DNA of 64,000 nucleotides from Streptomyces avidinii (lineage in GTDB: Bacteria > Actinomycetota > Actinomycetes > Streptomycetales > Streptomycetaceae), in assembly GCF_014650695.1 (NCBI RefSeq), contig NZ_BMVL01000017.1, forward strand, positions 62,001-126,000, read 5' to 3'. The position numbers were made by a program, and so were the translations under genes. Shown one piece after another: positions 25,037 to 33,974 of this stretch (positions are counted from its first letter, which is position 1; the number at the start of each line of letters is the position of its first letter). A model generated the notes under the pieces. It searched no databases. It had not been told where the DNA came from and saw only the letters and a program-made list of their open reading frames with translations.

Positions 25037-26419
25037 ATGGATGACGCTCTCTTCGCACGTCTGCGGGCCGGCCTGCTCGAAGGGCTCCCCGCCGAGGCCC
25101 TGCTCACCGATCCCCAGGTGACCACCTCCTACGCCACCGACATGGCCAGCTTCTGCGCCGCCGGCACCCCGGCGGCCGTCGTCCTGCCCCGGACCGTGGA
25201 ACAGGTCCAGCACGTCCTGCGCACCGCCACCGCCCTACGGGTCCCCGTGGTCCCGCAGGGTGCCCGGACGGGCCTGTCGGGCGGCGCCAACGCCTCCGAC
25301 GGCTGCATCGTGCTCTCGCTCGTCAAGATGGACCGGATCCTGGAGATCAGCGCCGTCGACCGGATCGCGGTGGTCGAGCCGGGCGTGGTGAACGCCGTGC
25401 TCTCGCGCGAGGTCGCCCGCCAGGGCCTGTACTACCCGCCCGACCCCTCCAGCTGGGAGCAGTGCACCATCGGCGGCAACATCGGCACCGCCTCGGGCGG
25501 CCTGTGCTGCGTCAAGTACGGGGTCACCGCCGAGTACGTGCTCGGCCTCGACGTGGTCCTGGCCGACGGGCGGCTGCTGCGCACGGGCCGGCGCACCGCC
25601 AAGGGCGTGGCCGGCTACGACCTGACCCGCCTGTTCGTGGGCTCGGAGGGCAGCCTGGGCGTCGTGGTCCGGGCCGTCCTCGCCCTGCGTCCGGCGCCGC
25701 CCCGGCAGCTGGCGCTGGCCGCCGAGTTCCCCTCCGTCGCAGCCGCCTGCGAGGCCGTGTGCGCCGTCATGGAGGCGGGCCTGACCCCCTCGCTGCTGGA
25801 GCTGATGGACCGTACGACCGTCCACGCCGTCAACCGGCTCGGCAAGATGGGGCTCCCGGAGTCCACGGAGGCCCTGCTGCTGGCCGCCTTCGACACCCCG
25901 CACGCCCCCGAGGACCTCGCGGCCGTCGGGGAGCTGTGCACGGCCGCCGGGGCCACCGCCGTCGTGCCCGCCGAGGACGAGGCGGAGTCCGAACTGCTGC
26001 TCCAGGCGCGGCGGATGTCCTTCCCCGCGCTGGAGGCGCTGCGGCCCGCGACGATGATCGACGACGTGTGCGTACCGCGCTCGCGGCTCGGTGAGATGCT
26101 CGACGGGACGGCCGCCATCGCCCGCGCCCAGAACCTGCTCATCGGCGTCTGCGCGCACGCCGGGGACGGCAACACCCACCCGATCGTCTGCTTCGACCCC
26201 GCGGACGAGGACGAGACGCGGCGGGCCCGCGAGTCCTTCGGCGAGATCATGGCGCTCGGCCTCTCCCTGGGCGGGACCATCACCGGCGAGCACGGGGTCG
26301 GCGTGCTGAAGAAGGAGTGGCTGGCCCGCGAACTCGGTCCGGTGGGAATGGAGATGCAGCGGGCCGTCAAGCAGGCCTTCGACCCCCTGGGACTGCTCAA
26401 CCCGGGCAAGCTCTTCTGA
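25037..26419 (+). CDS. FAD-linked oxidase, glycolate oxidase GlcD-like / D-lactate dehydrogenase-like
   Basis: A 460-residue flavoprotein. It has the PCMH FAD-binding domain with VVPQGARTGLSGGANASDG and GGNIGTASGGLCCVKYGVT, and the C-terminal FAD-oxidase_C domain with AHAGDGNTHP and GTITGEHGVGVLKKEWL. This set is typical of GlcD and D-2-hydroxyacid dehydrogenases (D-lactate, glycolate, D-2-hydroxyglutarate). No GlcE/GlcF partners are adjacent, so a single-subunit enzyme is likely. The exact substrate is undetermined. Confidence 0.9.
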   Translation: MDDALFARLRAGLLEGLPAEALLTDPQVTTSYATDMASFCAAGTPAAVVLPRTVEQVQHVLRTATALRVPVVPQGARTGLSGGANASDGCIVLSLVKMDRILEISAVDRIAVVEPGVVNAVLSREVARQGLYYPPDPSSWEQCTIGGNIGTASGGLCCVKYGVTAEYVLGLDVVLADGRLLRTGRRTAKGVAGYDLTRLFVGSEGSLGVVVRAVLALRPAPPRQLALAAEFPSVAAACEAVCAVMEAGLTPSLLELMDRTTVHAVNRLGKMGLPESTEALLLAAFDTPHAPEDLAAVGELCTAAGATAVVPAEDEAESELLLQARRMSFPALEALRPATMIDDVCVPRSRLGEMLDGTAAIARAQNLLIGVCAHAGDGNTHPIVCFDPADEDETRRARESFGEIMALGLSLGGTITGEHGVGVLKKEWLARELGPVGMEMQRAVKQAFDPLGLLNPGKLF

Positions 26420-26466
26420 CGCGTCCCGCGCAGGGCGGCGGCGGCCGGGCGTGCGGTCGCCCGGGA

Positions 26467-26946
26467 TCACAGCTCGCCGTCCGCCGACTCGTCCGACGGC
26501 CACGGGTCGCGCAGCCACAGGTCGTCGGCCGGGGTCGGGGTGAGGAGCTCGGCCAGCGCGGCGTCCAGGCCGAGCCGTTCGGCCTCGGTGCCGGGCGGGA
26601 CGACGCGCAGGGTGCGCTCCAGCCAGGCCGACACGGAGGTCGCGGGTGCCTCCAGGAGGGCGTCGCCGTCGGGGGAGGTGAGCGCCATGCAGAGCACGGC
26701 CTTGTTGTCGACCTTGGTGGGCCAGATCCGGACGTCGCCGTGACCGCAGGGGCGGAACACGCCCTCGACGAGCAGCTCGCGGGCGAAGGTCCAGTTGACG
26801 GGGGTGTGGGAGCCCGTGTGGAAGGTGATGTGCACGGCGTACGGGTCGTCCGTGAGGTAGAGGAGCCGCGCGGGGACGGGGATGCTGCGCTCGGGGGACA
26901 GGACCAGCTTCAGTTCCAGCTCGCGCTCGATGACGGGGTGGTGCAT
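26467..26946 (-). CDS. ssgG: SsgA-like sporulation/cell division regulator, probably SsgG
   Basis: A 159-residue protein of the SALP family found only in morphologically complex actinobacteria. Family features are the start VIERELELKLVLS, then PVPARLLYLTDDPYAVHITFHTG, VNWTFARELLVEG and an acidic C-terminus. SALPs steer septum position and wall remodelling during sporulation. The position near hppD matches ssgG (SCO2924) in S. coelicolor as I recall it, which is why this paralogue is named. It is monocistronic and divergent from an RDD protein gene. Confidence 0.8.
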   Translation of the reverse strand: MHHPVIERELELKLVLSPERSIPVPARLLYLTDDPYAVHITFHTGSHTPVNWTFARELLVEGVFRPCGHGDVRIWPTKVDNKAVLCMALTSPDGDALLEAPATSVSAWLERTLRVVPPGTEAERLGLDAALAELLTPTPADDLWLRDPWPSDESADGEL

Positions 26947-27203
26947 GACGGCCTCACTTCGGTTCGGTGTGCGGGGCCGGACGGCGCCCCACACCCGGAG
27001 AGAGCACCGGTGTGCCCGGGTATGACGCGACTTTCGGAAGCGAACCGGAGATTGGCCGATTTCGTTCGGTTGACCGAAAACCGTCGTGCAGGGTGTCGTT
27101 CGCTCGTTTGCTTGGATTCTCCCGTTACCGGACCTGTCGGGGGGCGGTTCTTGGCTATGGTCCTCCCTTGCACAAGCCTCAAGCCACGATCGGAGTTGGG
27201 GAC

Positions 27204-28715
27204 ATGACGGCCTCCCCTGGTGACGGCGAGCACGCGGCCCGCGAGGGCTACTACCCGGATCCGTCCATCCCGGGGTACATCCGCTACTGGAACGGCGCGG
27301 CCTGGGTTCCGGGTACGAGCCGCCCTGCCCCGCAACCGGCACCCGCCGCGCCCGCTCCCGTCGCCGCCCCGGCGACTTCGGCCGCCCCGGCCACCCCGGC
27401 GGCCCGTGGCGGGCACGCGCCGCGCGCGGACGAGACCGGGCCGGTGTTCCTGGACGAGACCTCCATGACCGAGGCGCTCCCGGAGCCCGTGCCCGTGCCG
27501 GTGCCTGCACCGGCACCCGCCCATGTCCCCGCTCCCGCCCCCGCCCCCGCGCCCGTTGCCGAGGCGGCCGCGGAGCCCGTGGTGTGGCAGGCCGACCCCG
27601 TGCACCAGGCCGGCTTCGGCGGGCCCCGGGACCACCGGGTGTCGTGGGGCAGCGCGCCGGATCCGGAACCCGAAGCGGAAGCCGATCCGGAACCTGTTGC
27701 CGCACCGGTTGCGGAAGCCGCCCCGCGGTCCGCGGGCATCTCCCTGGCCCGGACGGCGGCCGCCGCGGCCGCCCCCGCCGCGGCCGCTGCGAGACGCCCC
27801 GAGCAGGCCTCCGCCGGGATCCTGTCCGTGCGCTCCCCGGCCGCCCAGAACCCGGCCCCGGCCCCGGCCCCGGCACCGGAGTGGCCCGACGCCCCCGGAG
27901 CCGGTGGGTCCGGACTCACCTCCTCGTGGCCCGAGGCGGTCGCCGCCGCCCCTGCCCCCGCCCCTGCCCCCGCACCGGCGCCCGCGCCGTCCCGGACCCG
28001 CCCGGCAGCTCCCGCTCCCGCTCCCGCTCCCGCTCCCGCGCCGGCTCCCGCCCCCGAAGCCCCGGCCGCCGACCGGCCCGAGGTGTGGGCCCCGCGCCCG
28101 GCCGGAGTGCGCCCGAGGATCGCCGCGGAGCCGCGGCCGCGGACGCCCGAGCCGCGCCGGCCCGAGGAGGCAGCCCCGGGCGACTCCGGCTCCCGGCCCG
28201 CCGGGGCCCGTACGCCCCGGGAGGTGTTCGAGCGCATGGCCGAACGGGCCGTGCGCCCCGCCGGGCTGGTGCGCCGCGCCGTGGCCCGCGCCCTGGACTC
28301 CCTCGTCCTCGCCGCCGTCGCGGCCGCCGTCGCCCGGCCCCTGCTGCCCCGGGCCGCCGCCCACGTGGAGGCCAAGGTGGACGCCGCCCGGGTGAGCGGC
28401 CGCACCACCACCGTGTGGCTCCTCGACGCGACCATCGCCGGCCAGCTGGGGCTGGTCCTCGGCGCGGTCCTCCTCTTCGGGGTCCTGTACGAGGCACTGC
28501 CCACCGCCCGTTGGGGCCGCACCCCGGGCAAGAAGCTGCTGGGCGTCCGGGTCCTGGCCACCGCCACCCTGCGCCCGCCCACCTTCGGCGCGGCCCTGCG
28601 CCGCTGGCTGGTGTACGCACTCCTCGGCCTTCCGGGCAGCCTCTGGTGCCTCGTGGACCGCCCGCGCCGGCAGGCCTGGCACGACAAGGCGGCCGGGACC
28701 TACGTGGCCCGCTGA
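27204..28715 (+). CDS. DUF2510 and RDD domain membrane protein
   Basis: A 503-residue protein. The N-terminal DUF2510 motif is GYYPDPSIPGYIRYWNGAAWV. A long Ala/Pro-rich linker (about residues 40-330), built of repeated AP and PAPA units, comes next. The C-terminal RDD domain (about 340-500) starts RRAVARALDSLVLAAVAA and contains the RWGRTPGKKLLGVRV signature. RDD proteins are small-ion or osmolyte-linked membrane proteins in some species; the function here is unknown. It is followed by a second RDD gene 88 bp downstream. Confidence 0.87.
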   Translation: MTASPGDGEHAAREGYYPDPSIPGYIRYWNGAAWVPGTSRPAPQPAPAAPAPVAAPATSAAPATPAARGGHAPRADETGPVFLDETSMTEALPEPVPVPVPAPAPAHVPAPAPAPAPVAEAAAEPVVWQADPVHQAGFGGPRDHRVSWGSAPDPEPEAEADPEPVAAPVAEAAPRSAGISLARTAAAAAAPAAAAARRPEQASAGILSVRSPAAQNPAPAPAPAPEWPDAPGAGGSGLTSSWPEAVAAAPAPAPAPAPAPAPSRTRPAAPAPAPAPAPAPAPAPEAPAADRPEVWAPRPAGVRPRIAAEPRPRTPEPRRPEEAAPGDSGSRPAGARTPREVFERMAERAVRPAGLVRRAVARALDSLVLAAVAAAVARPLLPRAAAHVEAKVDAARVSGRTTTVWLLDATIAGQLGLVLGAVLLFGVLYEALPTARWGRTPGKKLLGVRVLATATLRPPTFGAALRRWLVYALLGLPGSLWCLVDRPRRQAWHDKAAGTYVAR

Positions 28716-28803
28716 GGGCGTCCCGCAGTCCCCGGGGCGGGCCCTCCCCCCAAATGGACGCGGTCCCGTTGCGGGGCTGCCGGAGCCGGGTTCGACTCGG
28801 GCC

Positions 28804-29535
28804 ATGAGTACCGACCAGCCGCCGCCGGGCCAGCCGCCCGAGGACGACCCGTTCCTCAAGAAGCCCCAGGAACCGACGCCTCCGTCGGGCGGTTCGCCGT
28901 ACGGCTCGCCGCCCCCAGGAAGCGGCGGTGCGCCGCCGCCCCCGCCCGGAGGCCCGGGTGGCGGCGGGGGATATCCGCCACCGCCGCCCCCGTACGGCGG
29001 CGGGGACCCGTACGGCGGGAGCGGCGGCTACGGCATGCCCGACCCGCTCGCCGGGATGCCCCCGCTCGCCGACTTCGGCAAGAGGCTCCTCGCCCGCATC
29101 ATCGACGTCGTGATCATCGCGATCCCGCTGGCGCTCATCCAGCTGGCCTTCGGGACGAACCGCTACCGGTTCGACACCGACCAGGGCGAGGACGTCAGCG
29201 AGGTGGTCACCCGGTCCTACAGCGGCAGCGGCCTGGTGATGACCCTGATCTCGATCCTCGCGTACGTCGGCTACGACTGGTGGTTCACCAAGAAGAACGG
29301 CCAGACGGTCGGCAAGAAGGCCATGGGCCTGCGCGTCGCGATGCTCAACGACGGCAGCGTGCCGAACTCCAGCGCCTCCCTCACCCGGGCGGCGGTCCTC
29401 TGGCTGCCGACGCTGCTGTGCTGCGCCTGCCTGTGGCCGATCGCGCTGATCGTCTCGATCCTGGTCGACAAGCCGTACAAGCAGGGCCTGCACGACAAGG
29501 TGGCCAAGACGGTCGTGGTCCGGGCCACCACCTAG
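28804..29535 (+). CDS. RDD family membrane protein with Pro/Gly-rich N-terminus
   Basis: A 243-residue protein. Residues 1-80 are Pro/Gly/Tyr-rich with no fold. The RDD domain then begins FGKRLLARIIDVVIIAIPLALIQ and has the signature KNGQTVGKKAMGLRVAMLNDG and two more membrane helices, ending LHDKVAKTVVVRATT. The role is unknown. It is tandem with the DUF2510-RDD gene, so the pair may work together. A bidirectional hairpin at 29566-29597 ends the unit. Confidence 0.88.
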   Translation: MSTDQPPPGQPPEDDPFLKKPQEPTPPSGGSPYGSPPPGSGGAPPPPPGGPGGGGGYPPPPPPYGGGDPYGGSGGYGMPDPLAGMPPLADFGKRLLARIIDVVIIAIPLALIQLAFGTNRYRFDTDQGEDVSEVVTRSYSGSGLVMTLISILAYVGYDWWFTKKNGQTVGKKAMGLRVAMLNDGSVPNSSASLTRAAVLWLPTLLCCACLWPIALIVSILVDKPYKQGLHDKVAKTVVVRATT

Positions 29536-29565
29536 GCCGAGGGCGCGGGCAGCGCGCAGCGCAAC

Positions 29566-29597
29566 GCGGGCGGTCTCCCTCCGGGGAGGCCGCCCGC
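29566..29597. terminator. Bidirectional terminator between convergent genes
   Basis: GCGGGCGGTCTCCC / GGGAGGCCGCCCGC, one G-T wobble, loop TCCG. It serves the RDD gene and the small minus-strand membrane protein gene. Confidence 0.8.
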
Positions 29598-29617
29598 GCC
29601 GCGTCGGGCGTGGTCCG

Positions 29618-29923
29618 TCAGTGGTGGACGGGGTGTTCGGCCGTGGCCGTCCGGGGCTCGGGCACCCGGGCGGTCCCGGTCGCGCCCTCCCGGGCCGCGG
29701 GGGTTCCGGCGGCCGCGGGGGCGCCCGTACGGGCCGCATGGCGGCCGCGGCGCCGCGGGAGCGGCACGGTGAGGGCGACGAGCAGACCCAGGGCGAGCGC
29801 CGCGGCCGAGATGACCGCGACGCCGAGGCCGGTGGTCGTCTGCGAGAGCAGCAGCATGGCGATCGTCGACACGACGACCGTGGCGGACCCGTACGCGAGC
29901 TGTGCGGCAGTCGGTCGCGGCAT
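29618..29923 (-). CDS. Small membrane protein of unknown function
   Basis: A 101-residue protein starting MPRPTAAQLAYGSATVVVSTIAMLLL, with two hydrophobic helices (the second LGVAVISAAALALGLLVALTV) and a basic, Ala-rich cytoplasmic tail with RRRGRH. The frame extends upstream to 29980, but ATG 29923 has a GAGGA element 13 bases upstream. It is not assigned to a family. Confidence 0.7.
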   Translation of the reverse strand: MPRPTAAQLAYGSATVVVSTIAMLLLSQTTTGLGVAVISAAALALGLLVALTVPLPRRRGRHAARTGAPAAAGTPAAREGATGTARVPEPRTATAEHPVHH

Positions 29924-30336
29924 GGCGATATCCGTCCTCAGGAGGGGAGGGGGAGTCGGCTCAACCAGTTCGCGTGTCAAGTGACTCTACGACGGGATGC
30001 CCGAGTCGGACCGCCGGTATGCGTGACCTAACACACGGTGCCGGAGCACAGGGGGCGCACGGCATCATTTTCCGGGCGATGCCGGGGGGAGAAAGGGGGA
30101 CGGGACGGACCGTCAGCGGGGTCGGGAAGCGCCGTTCGCCCCGTATGGCTGTGGAACGTCCGGATAGCGGAACTCCCTGACCGCATAGTGCAGTTGTAAG
30201 GGTCAAGTCAAGGTCTGTCTTTTCTGGCTTCCCTCCGGTCAAATGTCGTCACTTGAGACGCGCGCCGCGCGGAACCCCCCGCTCCTATGGAGAAGTTCCG
30301 ACCAACGTTGCGGCCGCGGGAGGGGAACGACATCAA
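29924..30336 (+). other. Non-coding region upstream of the M6 protease gene
   Basis: About 410 bp without a credible gene. It contains a relatively AT-rich stretch (30186-30260), GGGTCAAGTCAAGGTC around 30200, and the Shine-Dalgarno GGGAGGGG just before GTG 30337. The promoter of the protease must lie here. No known operator was identified. Confidence 0.5.
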
Positions 30337-32748
30337 GTGACCAGCAACTCCGCCAGACGGCGTGCGATACGCGCTGCCGCCGTCACCGTGACCATGGCTG
30401 CTTGTGCGACAAGCGCCACCTTCTTCACCGTCAGCGCGGCCCAGGCCGAGGGCAAGACCCAGGCCGCGCCCGTGTCTGACGGGCAGGACCCCACCGCTCC
30501 TGCCAAGGTCGTCGAGCACGACCTCAAGGGCCCGTTCAGCGAGCAGCAGGCCCAGCAGCGCAAGGCCGCTCTGGACCAGGTGCTCCAGGGCAAGAAGGGC
30601 GTCGAGCAGCGCGGCGCCTCCAAGGTCGTCAAGCTGGACGACAAGAAGTACGTCGAGCTCGGCCGCGAGAAGACCGACAAGATCTTCACGATCCTCGTCG
30701 AGTTCGGCGACCAGGTCGACAGCACGACCATGCACGACCCGGACGGCCCCGGCCCGAAGCCGGCCGTCCCGAAGTACGGCGGCACCCCCGGTCCGATGCA
30801 CAACACGATCGCCCAGCCGGACCGCGCCAAGGACAACAGCACGGCCTGGCGCAAGGACTTCAGCCGTCAGTACTTCCAGGACCTGTACTTCGCCACGGGT
30901 CAGGGCAAGGACTCGCTGAAGACCTACTACGAGAAGACCTCCTCGGGCCGCTACTCGGTCGAGGGCGAGGTCGCCGACTGGGTCAAGGTCCCGTACAACG
31001 AGGCCCGTTACGGCTCCAACTTCTGCGGCCAGAGCAACTGCTCCAACGTGTGGGACACCGTCAAGGACGGCGTCACCGCTTGGTCCGACGCGCAGAAGAA
31101 GGCCGGCAAGACCGACGCGCAGATCAAGGCGCAGCTGTCCCAGTACGACCAGTGGGACCGCTACGACTTCGACGGCGACGGCAACTTCAACGAGCCCGAC
31201 GGCTACATCGACCACTTCCAGATCGTCCACGCGGGCGAGGACGAGTCGGCCGGTGGCGGCGTGCAGGGCCCCGACGCGCTGTGGGCGCACCGCTGGTACG
31301 CCTACGGCACCGCGGCGGGCAAGACCGGCCCGGACAACAACAAGGCCGGCGGCACCCAGATCGGCAGCACCGGCATCTGGGTCGGCGACTACACGATGCA
31401 GCCCGAGAACGGCGGCCTCGGCGTCTTCGCGCACGAGTACGGCCACGACCTCGGCCTGCCCGACCTGTACGACACCTCCGGTGGCGGCGACAACAGCGTC
31501 GGCTTCTGGTCCCTGATGTCGGCCGGTTCCTGGCTCGGCAAGGGCAAGGACTCCATCGGCGACCTCCCGGGCGACATGACCGCCTGGGACAAGCTGCAGC
31601 TGGGCTGGCTGAACTACGACACGGCCAAGGCCGCGACGAAGTCCACCCACAAGCTGGGTGTGTCGGCGTTCAACACCAAGGACAAGCAGGCGCTGGTCGT
31701 CGAGCTGCCCAAGAAGAAGGTCCAGACGGACATCGTCGCTCCCGCCGAGGGCTCCGCCCAGTGGTGGAGCAACATGGGTGACGACCTCAAGAACACCCTC
31801 ACCCGCTCCGTCGACCTGACGGGCAAGAAGTCCGCCGCCCTGTCCCTCAAGGGCTGGTGGGACATCGAGGCCGACTACGACTACCTCTACACCGAGGTGT
31901 CCACGGACGGCGGCGCCACCTGGACCGCCCTCGCCGGCACCGCCGACGGCACGGCCATCCCGGCCGACGCCTCCGGCAGCCCGTCGCTCACCGGTGTCTC
32001 GGGTGCCTGGAAGAACCTGAACTTCCCGCTCGACGCCTACGCGGGCAAGAAGGTCGACCTCCGCTTCCGCTACCAGACGGACGGCGGCGCGGGCGGCAAG
32101 GGCTTCGCGGCCGACGCCGTGACCCTCACCGCGGACGGCTCCGCGCTGTTCACCGACGGCGCCGAGAACGGCGACAACGGCTGGACCGGCAAGGGCTTCT
32201 CGCGCATCGGCAGCGGCTTCACCAAGGAGTACGCGCAGTACTACCTGGCCGAGAACCGCCGCTACGTGTCGTACGACTCCACCCTCAAGGTGGGTCCGTA
32301 CAACTTCGGCTTCGGCAACACCAAGCCGGACTGGGTCGAGCACTACCCGTACCAGGACGGCATGCTCATCTGGCAGTGGGACACCAGCCAGAAGGACAAC
32401 AACACCAGCGTCCACCCGGGCCAGGGTCTGATCCTCCCGATCGACGCCAACGCCAAGCCCATGAAGTGGGCGGACGGCACCCTGCTGCGCAACAAGATCC
32501 AGCCGTACGACGCCACCTTCAGCGCGTACTCCACGGATGCCTTCACGCTGCACAAGAACGGCGAGGAGCTGTTCCTGAAGCCGAAGCCCGCCAACCTGGT
32601 CTTCGACGACCACAAGGGCAAGTACTACTACGACGAGAACCCGACCGGATCGGTGAAGGTCACTGACACCAACACCAAGATCAAGATCCTGAAGGAGACC
32701 TACGACGGTGAGGTCATGACCATCGAGGTCGGCCCCTCCTCGAAGTAA
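30337..32748 (+). CDS. Secreted immune inhibitor A-type metalloprotease (M6 family)
   Basis: An 803-residue extracellular zinc protease. The start is GTG 30337, followed by a twin-arginine-like or long Sec signal (RRRAIRAAAVTVTMAACATSATF, split after AQA). A propeptide follows, then the catalytic domain with HEYGHDLGLPD (His366, Glu367, His370; third ligand Asp-type). The Asp/Gly stretch DFDGDGNFNEPDGYID looks like a calcium site. C-terminal beta-sandwich domains (about 480-650) probably bind substrate. From memory it corresponds to SCO2920, a known secreted protease. It is monocistronic. Confidence 0.93.
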   Translation: MTSNSARRRAIRAAAVTVTMAACATSATFFTVSAAQAEGKTQAAPVSDGQDPTAPAKVVEHDLKGPFSEQQAQQRKAALDQVLQGKKGVEQRGASKVVKLDDKKYVELGREKTDKIFTILVEFGDQVDSTTMHDPDGPGPKPAVPKYGGTPGPMHNTIAQPDRAKDNSTAWRKDFSRQYFQDLYFATGQGKDSLKTYYEKTSSGRYSVEGEVADWVKVPYNEARYGSNFCGQSNCSNVWDTVKDGVTAWSDAQKKAGKTDAQIKAQLSQYDQWDRYDFDGDGNFNEPDGYIDHFQIVHAGEDESAGGGVQGPDALWAHRWYAYGTAAGKTGPDNNKAGGTQIGSTGIWVGDYTMQPENGGLGVFAHEYGHDLGLPDLYDTSGGGDNSVGFWSLMSAGSWLGKGKDSIGDLPGDMTAWDKLQLGWLNYDTAKAATKSTHKLGVSAFNTKDKQALVVELPKKKVQTDIVAPAEGSAQWWSNMGDDLKNTLTRSVDLTGKKSAALSLKGWWDIEADYDYLYTEVSTDGGATWTALAGTADGTAIPADASGSPSLTGVSGAWKNLNFPLDAYAGKKVDLRFRYQTDGGAGGKGFAADAVTLTADGSALFTDGAENGDNGWTGKGFSRIGSGFTKEYAQYYLAENRRYVSYDSTLKVGPYNFGFGNTKPDWVEHYPYQDGMLIWQWDTSQKDNNTSVHPGQGLILPIDANAKPMKWADGTLLRNKIQPYDATFSAYSTDAFTLHKNGEELFLKPKPANLVFDDHKGKYYYDENPTGSVKVTDTNTKIKILKETYDGEVMTIEVGPSSK

Positions 32749-32777
32749 CTCGGTAAAACCGCAGGTCAAAGCATGAT

Positions 32778-32807
32778 CGGCCGTCGCCCTCTAGCGGGCG
32801 GCGGCCG
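32778..32807 (+). terminator. Terminator after the M6 protease gene
   Basis: CGGCCGTCGCCC / GGGCGGCGGCCG with one wobble, loop of 6, then TTCGCG. Confidence 0.8.
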
Positions 32808-32860
32808 TTCGCGTTTAGATGCCCGGTACGAGTTTCTTATTGACGGGGGAGATGACAGCC

Positions 32861-33163
32861 ATGCCAGGCGGAGGTTTTGTCAGATTGCCGGGCGGCAGTG
32901 TGGTGGTTGCACTCATGCTGCCGAGGCCGTCCGGAGAAGGTGGAAATGTCCGCGTGCTGGTGCACGCCGCGAACCGGGCCCGCGCCCTGACCAGGCTGCG
33001 GAACCTCGGGATGCGGGCGGTGTACCTGCGTGGCAACGCGCACCCGCCGACGCCGGACGAGGTCACGGCCGTCCTGCACCACCCGGACGGGCTGCTCTGG
33101 CGCGGCGCACCCGACCGGGCGCAGGAGCTCTGGCACCCCATCCGGGCCCTGCTGGGTACCTAG
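32861..33163 (+). CDS. Conserved hypothetical protein
   Basis: A 100-residue protein starting MPGGGFVRLPGGSVVVAL behind GGGGGAG; ATG 32852 is an alternative start. The order of strands and helices (VRVLVHAANRARALTRLRNLGMRAVYLRGN) suggests a small alpha/beta fold. It ends WHPIRALLGT. Its stop overlaps the stop of convergent pncA by four bases. I do not recognise a function. Confidence 0.72.
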   Translation: MPGGGFVRLPGGSVVVALMLPRPSGEGGNVRVLVHAANRARALTRLRNLGMRAVYLRGNAHPPTPDEVTAVLHHPDGLLWRGAPDRAQELWHPIRALLGT

Positions 33164-33765
33164 GAGGTCGTCCGGGGGCCCTGGTCGCCGACGAGGGTCA
33201 CCCCGGCCGCACGGAGCTCGTCCAGGGCCCGTGCGGTCGTGTGCGGGGCCACGGCGGCGGTCAGGTCCAGCAGGACGCGCGTGCCGAAGCCGGCGCGGGC
33301 GGCGTCGAGGGCGGTGGCCCGCACGCAGTGGTCGGTGGCGATGCCGACCACGTCCACCTCGGTGACCTGCCGGTCCCGCAGCCACTGGCCGAGCCCCGTC
33401 CCGTTCTCGTCGGCGCCCTCGAAGCCGCTGTACGCGGCCTCGTACGCGCCCTTGTCGAAGACGGCGGAGACGGCTCCCGAGGCGACGGCGGGGGCGAAGT
33501 TCGGGTGGAAGCCCACGCCCTCGGTCCCGGCGACGCAGTGCACGGGCCAGGACGTCTCGTAGTCCGGCTCGGCCGGGGGGCGGGCGAAGTGCGACCCGGG
33601 GTCGACGTGGTGGTCGCGGGTGGCGACCACGTGCCGGTACGCGGGCGTGGCCTGGCCGATGTACTCGGTGACGGCGGCGGCGACGTCGGCTCCGCCGGTG
33701 ACCGCGAGGCTGCCGCCCTCGCAGAAGTCGTTCTGTACGTCGACGACGATCAGTGCGCGGTGCAT
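33160..33765 (-). CDS. pncA: Nicotinamidase
   Basis: Deamidates nicotinamide to nicotinic acid for NAD salvage in the cytosol. It has 201 residues with the cysteine-hydrolase triad: Asp9 in IVVDVQNDF, the Lys in VFDKGAYE, and the nucleophile Cys147 in ATDHCVRAT. The metal-binding DHHVDPGSHF is present. It lies 209 bp downstream of pncB on the same strand. Together the two convert nicotinamide to nicotinate mononucleotide. Confidence 0.95.
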   Translation of the reverse strand: MHRALIVVDVQNDFCEGGSLAVTGGADVAAAVTEYIGQATPAYRHVVATRDHHVDPGSHFARPPAEPDYETSWPVHCVAGTEGVGFHPNFAPAVASGAVSAVFDKGAYEAAYSGFEGADENGTGLGQWLRDRQVTEVDVVGIATDHCVRATALDAARAGFGTRVLLDLTAAVAPHTTARALDELRAAGVTLVGDQGPRTTS

Positions 33766-33885
33766 TTCGCGTGCCCTTCGGCTTGATGGTGTGCTGCGGC
33801 GGGCCTTGCGGGGGGCTCTTCCCCCACCCCGCCCCTTCCCGAAACTGGGGCCCTGCCCCAGACCCGCCACGGGCGCTCCGCGCCC

Positions 33886-33937
33886 GCGCCTCGAACGCCG
33901 GCGGGGCTCGAAACAGCCCCTCCGGCGTTCGAGGCGC
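33886..33937. repeat. Dispersed inverted repeat, CTCGAACGCCGG family
   Basis: Arms GCGCCTCGAACGCCGG (33886-33901) and CCGGCGTTCGAGGCGC (33922-33937) are perfect complements with a 20-nt loop. Flanks hold further hairpin-forming GC blocks (from about 33805). It sits between pncB and pncA and may act as a terminator or mRNA stabiliser. It belongs to the repeat family seen at 18.4, 23.4, 40.3 and 57.4 kb. Confidence 0.85.
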
Positions 33938-33974
33938 GGGGTTCGGGGCGGAGCTCCCGCAGCGGCCCGCAGGG

